Assembly (NCBI GenBank): GCA_023055505.1
Contig: JALIRH010000007.1
Location: 16,102,273 to 16,166,272 of the forward strand
Source: Callipepla californica brunnescens
Taxonomy: Eukaryota > Chordata > Aves > Galliformes > Odontophoridae
Direction of reading: 5' to 3'
Length of the DNA stretch: 64,000 bases
Positions within the stretch are counted from its first letter, which is position 1. The number at the start of each line of letters is the position of its first letter. The notes under the pieces are model-generated. The model was not told where the DNA came from and ran no database searches. It was given only the letters and a program-made list of their open reading frames with translations. Of the stretch, positions 1 to 11,300 are shown piece by piece. A program made the translations under genes and the position numbers.

Positions 1-1086
1 ACCCAAATTAACTTTAAGTCAAGAGTTAAACAGATATCAGATGATTGAAGAGCCAGAACTTATATTCTGGGAAAAGTTAAAAGAAAGCTTCTTATAAGAA
101 GCCCAGTTTTATCTACAAGATTTTACAGTTCAGTCTTCAAATGTATCTAATCATGACTCTGAATATCTGATGATTCTTTCTGTTCATAAAAAATATGTAG
201 AACACGCACGCTGACATGTATAGACATCACTGTCTTGACTATATGCATGTACACTATATTTATGTATACAAACATTAACAGCTACATGGGAATTGCTAAA
301 GATTGAGCACCTGGTAAAGGGACACAGCCAGCCCTGGGAGCACAGGGGAAAACAATTTGAAACATGGTTTCACCCCTCCCTAAGCATCATGTAAGGGCTG
401 TCTGCCACCAAGGTAGATTTTCTACCTGGAGATCTCTCCTTCTGGAGTATACAGTGAACCCTGATCCCTGGGGTGGGTAAACAATGACTTCTGTAAGATC
501 AAAAGTCCAGAATAATATAGGAGTTAAAAAACAATTACAGATATGTACTTCAAGTTTGCTTTTCATGGGATGATGGTGTCCACTGTGAGAGAATTGCCAA
601 CAAACTTTTTTGATCAGAAGAATGATTATTTTAGTGTCAGGATGGAAGATTTAAAAGTAACTTGTAGAATTGTTCAAATATGGTCCCTCTAAAAGTGAGG
701 CATAGCAATTGTATCAGAACACCCACCTATTGCTCTTTAAAGTACTTTAAAAAATATTCACTTTTCCTTTTTAACACTTACTGGTACTGGATACAGAATA
801 CTGATGTTAAATGCTGTGAAACTAGTATGTTGATTAGATGGGAATTAAAGATTATAAATTAACAGCAAAGTGAACAATGGTAAGGGTAGGTGATAGTCTA
901 ACAACTTTCTATAAACTTTGCTCAGCTCAGCAGAATTCAAATGGCATTAACTCTTAAATTCCAATCAAAATGATGAACAATGAAAGCACATGAGGCAAAA
1001 AAGCTATTTTAAATTTTGCATTGAAAGTAAATAAACTTGTACAAAATTATGAAGTTTTAACCAGTGTGCAAACAGCTTTTTATCCC
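1..1086. other. Unique AT-rich non-coding DNA
   Basis: No gene or recognisable repeat is seen. The sequence is AT-rich with stop codons frequent in all frames. A 60-codon open frame near 680-862 has no recognisable domain and is treated as chance. Confidence 0.6.
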
Positions 1087-1942
1087 TATGACACCAAGTT
1101 AGGAGCAGGTGTCAATCTGCCTGAGGGCAGGGAGGCCCTCCAGAGGGATCAAGACATGCCCAATCTCTGGGCTGAGGTAAATGGGATGAGGTTCAGCAAG
1201 GCCAAGTGCCAGGTCCTTCACTTTGGCCACAGTAATGCCATGCAGTGCTATAGGCTTGAGGATGAATGACTGGATGACTGTGAAGAAGAAGGGGACCTGG
1301 CGGTGTTGGTTGATGCTCGGCTGAACATGAGCCGACAGTGGCCAGGTGGCCAAGAGGGCCAATGGCATCCTGGCCTGCATTAGAAATAGTGTGGCCAGCA
1401 GGAATAGGGAGGTGATCATCCCCTGTATGCAGCACTGGTAAGGCTACACCTCGAGTACTGTGTTCAGTTTTGGGCCCCTCGCTACAAGAAAAACATTGGA
1501 GCCCTGGAACATGTCCAGAGCAGAGCAATGAAGCTGGTGAGGAGTCTGGAGCACAAGTCTTATGAGGAGCAGCTGAGGGAGCTGGGATTGTTTAGTCTGG
1601 AGAAGAGGAGGCTCAGGGGAGACCTCATTGCACTCTACAGCTTCCTGAATGGAGGTTGTGATGAGGAGGGGTTTGGCCTCTTCTCCCAGGCAACAAACAG
1701 GACCTGAGGAAATGGCCATAAGTTGTACCAGAGGAGGTTTAGATTGGACATAAGGAAAAACTTTTTCTCTCAGAGTGGTCAGGAACTGGAATGGCCTGCC
1801 CAGGGAGGTGGTGGAGTCTGGATGAGGAGCAACAAGATATGTTTTAGTAGGTTGTGGTAGCAATGGTAATGGGTGGACAGTTGAATGGGTAAACAGTTGC
1901 ACAAGATGATCTTGTAGGTCCTTTTTGATTCTATGATTCTAA
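1087..1942 (+). mobile_element. CR1 LINE, 3' end fragment
   Basis: This is a 5'-truncated CR1 retrotransposon copy of about 856 bp in sense orientation. The first part (about 1087-1269) still reads in frame as the C-terminal part of the CR1 reverse transcriptase, with the family's EGREALQRD and FSKAKCQVLHFG-type peptides. The conserved 3' region follows, and the copy ends in the CR1-type tail TTCTATGATTCT near 1930-1941. Frameshifts and stops after codon 82 show that it is dead. Open frames on the opposite strand (1099-1419, 1193-1528, 1444-1902) are shadows of it. Typical CR1 insertions are 5' truncated and make no clear target duplication, which fits. Confidence 0.95.
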
Positions 1943-2363
1943 TGTGATCCAAATAGTTACATATTTTGCAAATATGTTTCAGTTTTAGGTGTAGAAATAT
2001 GAAGTGTTTGATTACATTAGAAATAGATTTTTGTTATATAAACAAAAGATATTCAAAACCGCATATGAATATTATGCTTGTGTTTCTCTTCCATATCAGC
2101 AAATGTACTATTAAGGGTAAATGGATTCATGATTTTGTAACTAAATCTGTTGACAAACATACATTCTATAAATGTGTATGGCTACCAAAAAGTTCATTAT
2201 ATGCTGTAATTTCTACCTTAAATATTGTCTTAGATTTTTTTTAGAATTGTATTCAATATTCTTAAGTGAAAAGGAAAATATAATGTGACAAATAACAAAC
2301 ATCCACAGGTAGCTTATATTATGTGAGTAATTCTTTCAAACTCCAGAGGACTACTGGTCAAAT

Positions 2364-2625
2364 GTAATTAAGCATGTGTATTTGCAATTAAAAAGTCCTG
2401 CCTTTAGATCTGAGAGAATTGTCACTGTGGTTAATCACACTGGAAATTGCTTTGTGTCTGTAATTAAGCAGACCTCCCTACTAGATTTCCTTCTGAAGGA
2501 AGGAGAAGTGGGTGGTACAGAAGGGAAGACAATATGTGGGATTACTCAATTCCATTTTACGAAGCGCAATGAGTGCGTGTGTTTAGAAATACCGCTCTGG
2601 TCTGGTAGTTTGTAACCATAGCAAC
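2364..2625. promoter_or_regulatory. Candidate enhancer-like motif cluster with RFX X-box
   Basis: Seen directly: GTAATTAAGCA occurs twice (2364-2374 and 2460-2470), each with the homeodomain core TAATTA. TGTGGTT (2426-2432), a RUNX-type core, runs into GGTTAATCAC, an HNF1-like half site. GTAACC-AT-AGCAAC at 2612-2625 fits the RFX X-box consensus GTNRCC-N2-RGYAAC at every constrained position. The segment is unique and less AT-rich than its surroundings. That it is a regulatory element is inference; single motifs arise by chance in 64 kb. Confidence 0.3.
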
Positions 2626-2970
2626 TGCTTCAGAAGCCAAAGGTGGAAAGAGAATATTAGGGGTCTCCTTTGTTCAGACCACTGCAATGGAAAATAAGCA
2701 AAAGGAAAAACTGTGCACGCTTTTATTGTCCCAAAAAGCTCACAATATGAATTTGAAAAGTTATACTTTGCCATTCCTCTCTACTGAGATCTTAAAAAGT
2801 CGTTGCTTTTTTATTTTAAAGACAAATTCTAAAATAATGCAATTAAAATATGTGAGTGGAGGACTTAATATTAGAAGTGTAGAAGAATCTTCATTGAAGC
2901 TCTTAATTACAGCAAGAATTTATTCATAAGGAATGTGTTTTTCCTATCTTAAATATATTTAGCCAATTTA

Positions 2971-3042
2971 ATTGTAAGAGATCCATGAATTGTCAGTGAC
3001 ATGAGAATTGTAAGAGATCCATTAATTGTAAGTGACATGAGA
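2971..3042 (+). repeat. Two-copy 36-bp tandem duplication
   Basis: Unit 1 (2971-3006) and unit 2 (3007-3042) both begin ATTGTAAGAGATCCAT and end GTGACATGAGA. They differ at only two positions, so this looks like a fairly recent local duplication. Confidence 0.9.
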
Positions 3043-3159
3043 TACAAGTGATGTTAATGTTTTTGTTTTCATGTAAAAGAGGCAGCCTTCAGAATTAAAA
3101 TGAGTACTGCATTATGCTTACTTATTGTGTACAAAAAGTCATTTCTTTCAAACATTTTG

Positions 3160-3161
<2 letters not shown>

Positions 3162-3193
<32 letters not shown>
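3162..3193. repeat. (AT)16 microsatellite
   Basis: An uninterrupted AT dinucleotide run of 32 bases, likely length-polymorphic. Confidence 0.95.
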
Positions 3194-3195
<2 letters not shown>

Positions 3196-3336
3196 TATTT
3201 CATGTGTTTCATTTTGTGCTCATTCCATCTGTGAAAGACAGAAACTGTTTTTTTACTTTTGTTGTCTCAAAGCTTGCTTCATGAGGCCTTTCTGGCTATA
3301 AGACTCTAATTGACAACTGCAAATCATCTAGATGGT

Positions 3337-4287
3337 TGTCGCGGCGCCTCAGTGTCTCTGTTTGTGGTTGTAAAGATAAGCAGAAATAGGGGCAAGTAGT
3401 CTTTTTCGGGGTATGGCTTGGAGAAGCTGATCACCGCAAAGGACGATAATACTTGTATGGCACCGAAGGTGCTACTCCCTGTTGATTTATCTGTTGGGCC
3501 AGATGTGTTGGGTGGGCATAAATCAAACTAATGCCAGAACATGGAGGCAGCTAAAGAAAGCAGGACAGACATCCTGTTGTCCCAACAAGATAACCAAACA
3601 GACGTCTCTCTTATAGCAAGACACCCACAGGAATGGTGAGGAGCTCTCTCCCTTCAAGGTTTGAAAATTTACCGCAAAATTGACCCTTAGGTTTAATCCC
3701 CTCGATAACCAGAGTTTGGAATGTGATGAATATGCATGTGCTATACCTTTAAATATGTATTCGTTTCTCTCTTTGGTGTGCATGTTTGGTGGAGCGATCC
3801 CCCATGTACCCAGCGCTGTAATGGGGGGAATAGCCGCTTGACATAACTCATTGATGTGTCGAGTTGCTCAGTTGGTTTTCTCAGCACCACTAAACCAAAG
3901 ACTTTGAAGAAGAGACTTTCCTGAGGGAAAAACCTCTTTGGAAGACCCCCCCCCTGCACGGTGCCTGCTTGCTGTGAAACTTCCCGGCTTTCTCCCATCC
4001 CCCGCGGAGACCAGACGAGTTCCTGAGATCAATGGACTACGGACCTCGCCGGATCCACGGTGGTGATGCTCTCTCTTTCTCTCTCTCTCTCTCTTGCTTT
4101 CTGCCAAGTCTCCTTGCTTTTCATCTCTTTTCTATCGCCCACCTTCCCTTCCCCATATCCCTAAGCAACTAGTAATTGTAATAAACTGGTTGGGCTAACA
4201 TTTGACCCGCTGTGTCTTAATCTCGCCATCGGGTATACACATACATATAAAGAACCTTGTCTCCCTCCTTTATATTGGAGCGTGACA
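3337..4287 (+). mobile_element. Solo LTR of an endogenous retrovirus, CpG-rich
   Basis: This is a block of about 950 bp whose base composition differs from the surrounding DNA: CpG is frequent here and rare in the flanks. It starts TGTCGCGGC and ends AGCGTGACA, giving the inverted TGTC...GACA ends of a retroviral LTR. It contains a TATA-like TTTAAATA at 3748-3755, a TC tract at 4069-4094 and an AATAAA polyadenylation signal at 4180-4185 followed by a GT-rich stretch, which is the expected U3-R-U5 order on the plus strand. No internal gag, pol or env sequence adjoins it, so it is a solo LTR. The flanks show no direct target duplication: ATGGT lies before it and CCATC after. Instead the inverted match extends outward (GATGG/CCATC). 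The retrovirus class is uncertain. The minus-strand frames at 3523-3783, 3741-3998 and 3868-4107 are spurious. Confidence 0.8.
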
Positions 4288-4304
4288 CCATCATGTTCTC
4301 TTGC

Positions 4305-4410
4305 TTTCAAGTGGACTTTGTGCCACTCATCATAATCCTCTTTACTGTCCATTTATCTAACTTGTTCTTCCTCTATTTGTCTATGAGGATGCGTATGATA
4401 TCCTGAAGAA
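4305..4410 (-). mobile_element. CR1 LINE fragment (antisense)
   Basis: A short, diverged antisense CR1 piece just downstream of the solo LTR. The stretches at 4312-4345 and 4340-4390 (around ACTGTCCATTTATCTAAC and TTTGTCTATGAGGATG) match the CR1 RT region that encodes the segment after the catalytic motif, read on the minus strand. An internal deletion separates the two matching halves. Confidence 0.7.
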
Positions 4411-5211
4411 ATACTTGAATTCTATACTTCAGATTCAACTACTTAAAATGTCAATTACTATGCTCATGCTTAAAGAATGCAGATATGGATACACAATATA
4501 AGCAGACTAAAAGCTTAATGCAAACAACTGTAATAAACAATGCTTCGCACCTTACAATTGCTGATGTTGGGACTTGTTAAAACTTGAAATTTCTAATAAA
4601 GCCCATACAAAAACTTGAAATTCTTTCAGTGCAAGTTTGGTACCATTTCCTGTACAAACATGAATGTGATCCATCAGTATAGAAGCTTCATGATTCCTGT
4701 TGTTTTTTGCCAGTTTTTGCTTTGTTTTTTCACAGGTCTCTGATTTCAAACTGAAGTGTGAATTTGGGGTTACATCTCTGTAGCATAATGAATATGTTTT
4801 TTGTTTGTTTGTTTGTTTGTTTTTCCAAATGTTCCATCTGCTAATTTGAACTTGCACATATATTTTGCTGTCAGGACCTAATCTTGCTCTGGACTCAGTA
4901 ATGTAGATCTATCCTTAAAGAACAATAGGAACCATTTCCAGAAAAAAAAAAAAAAAAAAGAGAAATTACATTGCAGTGAATTTTTCAGCTCTAAAAACAA
5001 GAAGTGAATAGTTATGCTGCATCTGCTAAGGAGAGTGACAGCAAGAGAGATAATAGGGGATTTGTTATGTTTTCTGTATACATTTCCTATTTTATTCTCT
5101 ACATTTACATCCATGTTTCCTTTTTACAATCTTTTAACCAAAACAGTCTGTAAATATGAATATGCCACTTAGTATCTGAAATATCATGATCCTCCCATGG
5201 GATAAAAGACT
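4411..5211. other. Unique DNA with two simple repeats
   Basis: No gene is seen. It contains a GTTT run (about 4796-4823) and an 18-base poly-A tract (4942-4959). The poly-A is not preceded by a recognisable retroposed gene. Confidence 0.6.
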
Positions 5212-5395
5212 CTTTCAGATGGGATGGTATCCCTCCTATTGTGTAAACTGCATCACTTAGCTTGGCATCATCAGTAAATGTGCTGAAGGTATACTCAATT
5301 CCACTGTTCATGTCATTCCTAAAAATGCTGTTAAGTACTGGTTCCAATACGGACCCCCAAGGAACACCACTCATGACCAGCCTCCATCTGGACAT
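5212..5395 (-). mobile_element. CR1 LINE fragment carrying the RT catalytic motif
   Basis: Read on the minus strand, this piece encodes part of the CR1 reverse transcriptase palm. It has a SGVPWGSVLEPVLNSIF-type segment (family norm SGVPQGSVLGPVLF) followed by FTDDAKLSDAV, where FADDTKL is usual. The two catalytic aspartates are therefore still encoded. The similarity stops near 5212, and the rest of the open frame down to 5105 is unrelated. Both ends of the element are missing. Confidence 0.92.
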
Positions 5396-8300
5396 TTCAG
5401 TAGTATTTTCCTTAATAGTATTATTTGGTTTATATTCTTATTTTTACCTCAAAAATCAGAGCTCATAAGGGGGTTCATCGCCCCACTCCACCTTACAATT
5501 CACTTTCATAATTGAACATGCAATACAGGCATGATTTTTATCAATATCTAAGTTTCTCCATGGGAGAAGCAAGGCCATACCATCTGCTCCACTTGTCTAA
5601 ATATAGCCAAGAACAGTACTATCTATTCTTGATAAATATTTATTTATTTATTTTATCTGGAAAGTAACCTTAGAAAATCATTAACTTGAAAGAATTGTCT
5701 ACACATTTATTTTTTGACAAGTAGTAGTATTTTTTTTCATTTCTGTCTCATCACTTCTCTCTCACTGCAAATTACATGATGATGGCACTGCAATTATTTG
5801 ATTTGATTAAGTAATAGAAGCAAGGTAATTCTGAAAAAAGCTGATGTCTTAGATGTTATTAGGAAAAGTTACAAGAAAGTTCTGTCATTCAAACTTAATT
5901 TTTCAGTTAAATTATAAACATGGAAGGGGAATGCCAAAATATAAGGCATAAAACACTTTCCTAAAAACAAATATGTAGTAATTAAACACTGAAATTTATG
6001 ATAAGAGAAAAAGCAGAGAAAACAAAAGGTGAAATCTAAAACAGGCATATTCGCATGTGTAGTGAGGACTGAGATCTCAAACTGACTTTATTGACTACAG
6101 TAGCTCACTGAAAAATCAGGCTAGTGCACTTTTATATAACAGAAGCTAAGAGGACAGATGTGTATTTTATGAGAAAATATGATATTTTAAAACTAACTGG
6201 AATTAAAGCACAGCAGTAGAAGATTGAATTATTCAAGTGTACAGGAATTTACAGGATGTAGAGACATATCTAATTTACAAAAAAAAAGTAAACAAATAGA
6301 TTGTATGTGATTGAAAAATATCGTTAAGAAAGCACTCAAAGTCATCATAATCTAGGTAATATTCAGGAAATAAACAGTTACATGTAAATTTGTGATTATT
6401 GTATATGGATGATTACTGCAAGGTGGAAAGTGATAGGAAACTTATGAGTAGCCAGGCATACATGTAAGACAAATGAGAGAGGAATAAAACTAACAACAAT
6501 AACATCAACAACAACAACAAAGAAAAAAAAGGACCTTTGTATTACTTTATTTTTTCACAACATTTTGTCTATCTAAGCTCAGATCCCATCCCAACAGAGG
6601 GTCCCACTTTCTGAAGTACAGACTATGAGGTGAAGCCTTACATCTCGTGCATCAACATTCTACTTATCAAAATACAGTGCCAGAGCTTCTCAGGAAGGTT
6701 ACTGACGAGTCGAACTACATATGAACTGAAGGAGAGGCAGAGGGGGATTAATATATCATGGTTCTGTTAAAATTGCAGAATCATGTAGATTTAAAGGGAC
6801 TGCAGGGAATATCTAGTCCGGTAGACTTCATAACTGAAGACAACCAAGGCAAAGGCAGCACTGAACCTCAGCCTTTTCTGAATGACCATCCTAATTCAGC
6901 AGCAGTCTCATATTTTCTTTGTTTACTCTTCTAATAATTTAGCAATAGTAACTTACTGTCTTTGATGTTCCTTGCAAGCAACAACTCATTCTGAAGTTTG
7001 CTGACTCTAACCTTACATGTCTAGGTAAGGTTTTTAAATTCCCCACTTTGTTATGTATTATCTCCTTCCTGTATACTGCTGGTGTAAGCGAAGCATTTTC
7101 AAAGGCAGAGAAGTAAGTTTTACTACTTGTGAAGTGTGAAGGCAAAGGGTTTTCATGACTATGTCAAGAACATAGTCAGCATTCCCCACCTGAATCTGTA
7201 GTGCTGAGGACACTTACAAACCTTTTTTCCTTTTTTTTTTTTTTTAATTATTATTTTCTTTTTAAATGGCAGAGAAGACAGAGAAGTTTATAATAATATT
7301 TGCATGGATTCAAGATGATATTAGATTCAGCTATGCATACTAGCTAAATGAATAAGCAGCGTAAATTTTAACAATAAAGATCAGTATTAATTTCAAAAAT
7401 AAAGAATTGCAATTTATGTCTTTAGTTTGTGATTAAATCAACTTGTCAATTCCTGTCATAATTTCAGCAAGACTGGTCATCTGGACAAGCTTTGCAAAGT
7501 ATCAACTGTCTAACTTATTATTTTCAAACAGGCTGGCAACAGTGTGAACTCCAAAATGATAGTTAATATTGCTTAAACAAGTTTTATGTTTTAAGTAAAT
7601 AAAATTGGAGTTAACATTCCAAAATTTTTTCTCATCAGTCCCTTCAGTCTTTAGTAAGATCAACATAGATTGATTTTTTCTGAAATCCACTTCCACTCAT
7701 TTACTGGAGAAAGTACATTTTCCATGAAGAATATGCAAAACCAACAATTACAACCTTCATAAACAGAAAAGCACATCACACATCAAACATCTCATAGACA
7801 TACATGTTAAAAACTTCCTTTATTAGTTTGTACAGCATTCTTGGTAAGAAAGAAAATGTTTTCCATTTAAAATATAGTATGCTGATTTGTGAGTGGTGTT
7901 CCTCAGTGCAAGATAAAGCAGACAGCAGAGGTAATGGTTTATGAAATGCTGTTCATGCTCCAGAGTGTTATTAATAGTCTGACAGGTTTTGAAGGTGGAG
8001 AACAGAAGTCCTTAATCTATCTGGCTATCTAACAAACTATGTACCTGTGCCACTTACTGAAGTTCAATTTTTTTCAAAACAATTATGTTCAAAGAGGCAA
8101 TTTTATGTATTTAGTTATTTGTTTATTTGTTTATCTTACCATAGTATTTGGACTGGCAAATGTAGCAACTATAGCAGATAAATGAAAACTCAGGTGGATG
8201 CTTAGATTTGGAAGCAGAAGTCCAATGTATCTGCTTTTGAAATGAATTTTGGCGGCAAAGAGAGTTTGTCAGGGAGGGAGCCATCAAAATCTTACATCCC

Positions 8301-11300
8301 AAGAACATTTACTATTTGTAACAGTTCCTGACTAAGTTAGAAACAAGTCTAGTCCTACTCATGCTAAATGGACTTTCATAAATTATGTCATGTAGTAAAG
8401 AATCTTCTAAACTCCTTTAGCCTTTCGCATCTAAATTGCAGATGATTGGGCTAACAGCCTTGGATGTTGTATTTCACTGTATTTTGAAATATGCATTACA
8501 TACATACAATCAAAACTATTGCTCAGAAAATACTTGTGTATATATATTTACTAGTTAAATGTAAGTCCTGTCAGAAGTCCCATAACACAAAGGCCTACTA
8601 TCTGCATCATTCCCAGTTGCTTCCACATTAAATGAAAGTGGAAGTCTATAGTCTAGGAAAACTACAGAATTGGATATGCCCTCTGGTACTTGTGTTATAC
8701 TGTGAAGATTTACGCCTGCTTATGCTGCATTATAAGAAGTGTTGAACACAGATTTAATCTAACTCCAGGCCACATGTGAAACATCTAATAGCCTAGTGAA
8801 AATATATGAGGGGAGAAATAAGAAACAATGAAAAAAATGTGTGCAGTTTGAAACTGATGATTGTTGTAATGATGTGGTCATTGCCACCAAAAATACCCTG
8901 CAAAAAGCTGTGCAACCTGAAATAACCAGCCTACGGATTCCTTCAGTGTGACTGTAATTCAAATAAGAAAATAGGTTGTCCTTTGCTATTTACAGTCCTA
9001 ACACTCATTGCAGAACTATAACGCTGATTCCAAGTATTTTAGAGATAAGCTCAGCACCAGATGACTCAAAATTTGAGGTGTAATTGCATTTCTAGACAAA
9101 TAAGAAGTGTCCCACACTTCTACTAATTTTGCCTTTTTGGTAAGATGTCAATTGCTATAACCAGCACAGAGAAGAATCACTTCTGTCAGCTGCGAAAATA
9201 GATATAACTGGTATAAATCATAATTCTACACCTTATTGAGCAGACAATGAATTGTATATACATTTTGAAAAAGATGTCATCTGGTAGCTGACTTAACTTC
9301 TCTCTCTTTACAGCTTTGCAGCATCTGCAGCATGGATCAGATGGGCAGAATGCAGTTATTCACAGAAGTGATGTGCCAGTAAGCCCTTCAGCACGGATCA
9401 GAGAGAGTAAATGGGGACTGCTGGGCTGAGAGCCTGAACTATGATGGAAGGTTCACTCACTCAATCTGAAGACATATATTCTACATCAGAAAGAAGAATC
9501 CTAGTGAGTTTTATTTGCAAATGTGTAACTTCAACAAAAATCATAATTTTTCACCATTTAAATGTATATAATGTTCAAGAATATTCCTTTTTATTCTAAT
9601 AAAATCAAACTTTGAAGGTTGTAAGCCTTCAATTTTTTTTTAACTCTAGTTCAATCTGTTTCATTCTTTTAAGATCTCTAATGTTTTTATGCCTTTGTTT
9701 TCACTGCATGCAGAATGTTTTATGTATCTTAGGCACACATGTTTTCTACTACTTCTTGTGGTCTAAGCTTGGTTCAATTTCAGTTTTTATTTCTGTGATG
9801 ACCAATTACATCGTTTTCAGTTTATGTTTATACATTTGGGGCCTTTTGTACCACCTTGTGTTTTTATTAATGTTTCTGCTGTCATGTTTCTGAGCTTTGA
9901 TTCAGAATCTTTCTGGTTTTACCCCCCCAAAAATAGGAAAAATAGACTATTTTCCCCTCATGTGGTGTCACCTCACAGCCACTTGGCAGTATATTAGCAT
10001 ACCAGGTTGCTATATCTTGGATTGATAGATATCTTTTTCTGCCTATTCACTAGAAACCACAGTCATTTCCTTGTTCCTCTACCAGCACTATACTACTGAT
10101 TAATTCTCCTTTCTACTTCATCTGTAACTATGGTGAGGTCTCTGAGGATACATTTTATGCTTTGTCCTCTGTAGGGTTCACAGATGTAAAATAAACTGCA
10201 GAGAACAGAAATTCTACTAATTCAGTAATGAGGTAATATAACTCAAATGCTTTCCTAGGTAACAGCAAAACTAAATTTTCCTTTCTCATCTGTTGGAAAA
10301 CTACTTAAGAATAAAAATAGCTCCATTGTGCTCTCCCTGTGGGCTAGTAACACTAGACACAAGGACTTGGTTATAGCAGGGTCTTTTTTTAATTTGATCA
10401 AGGTCAGAACTTGGACTCAAACATCTTCAAATAATTGTGTACACTATAAAGTATCACCATAGTCTCATAAGAATTTCAGTTGGGATCAACTAGCTAGCTC
10501 TGTAGCAGTAAAATTTTACATGGTCCAGGAACCTCCGAGTGCAGCTGCCCTACTCAAGTGAGGAGCAGACTTCAGTTACACAGATGTAAAACATGCCATC
10601 TCTGTTGTCTTCAGGCCTAAAGAAAGTAAGCAGTCCAATTTATTTACTACTATAAAAATGGATGATAAAAAGCAATTGTATTAAACCAGCAATTTTCCAG
10701 AGATTGTTGTCACTACTCTTCTGGGTCCTTTGACTTGCATTATCCTTACTCTAAGAGGAATATAGAATTGCTCCTTTTTCACTTTGTTTAAAACTGCTTT
10801 TACCTTGAAACCCTAAAGTTACCCTAGTTCTTAGTTATTCTTTATTATTATGATTTCCTGGTGCATTTTAGAAATGTTAAATTGTTTTCATTTTTGATAC
10901 ATTTTTATTATATTTATGTCTGAACGTTGTACTTATTTTAATCTAATTTAAGATCCATTCATATATAGATTAGAAACATTGTCATGTGCATGGTTCTGTT
11001 TATGTTTGCACACACAGTTTTGGTTAGAAAAGGATATTACTGACCATCCAAATGCCTTTTATGGCATACACAATAGATTTTCATCCACTGTGTCTAGCAG
11101 TACCAAGTCTGCCATTCTTTCTTAATGTTATATGTGTGAAAATATGATATGTTGGAAAATAAGGAGTATTGCCTCTGATTTTTTTCTTTCTTTGAAATCG
11201 CTCAGCTTTTGCTGTTGCTGTTGTTCATTATTAATTTTGAAATTATTCAACATTAAGTATCTTTTTTCCCTCACATTTTGTTTAAATCTGCAAAAAAATT

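Larger units (their letters stand above)
1943..3336. other. Unique non-coding DNA with candidate regulatory cluster
   Basis: No gene is seen. The stretch contains a motif-rich segment (2364-2625), a two-copy tandem repeat (2971-3042) and an AT microsatellite (3162-3193), each listed separately. The open frames at 1966-2244 and 2376-2615 have no recognisable domain. Confidence 0.55.

Noticed and set aside
1444..1902. 152-codon minus-strand frame
   Set aside because: It is the antisense shadow of the CR1 3' region (1087-1942), and similar shadows occur on other CR1 copies.
4942..4959. Poly-A tract as the tail of a processed pseudogene
   Set aside because: The upstream 1 kb shows no gene-like sequence and no target duplication.
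9612..9893. 93-codon strongly hydrophobic frame
   Set aside because: T-rich DNA gives Phe/Leu/Ile-rich translations by default, and there is no defined family.
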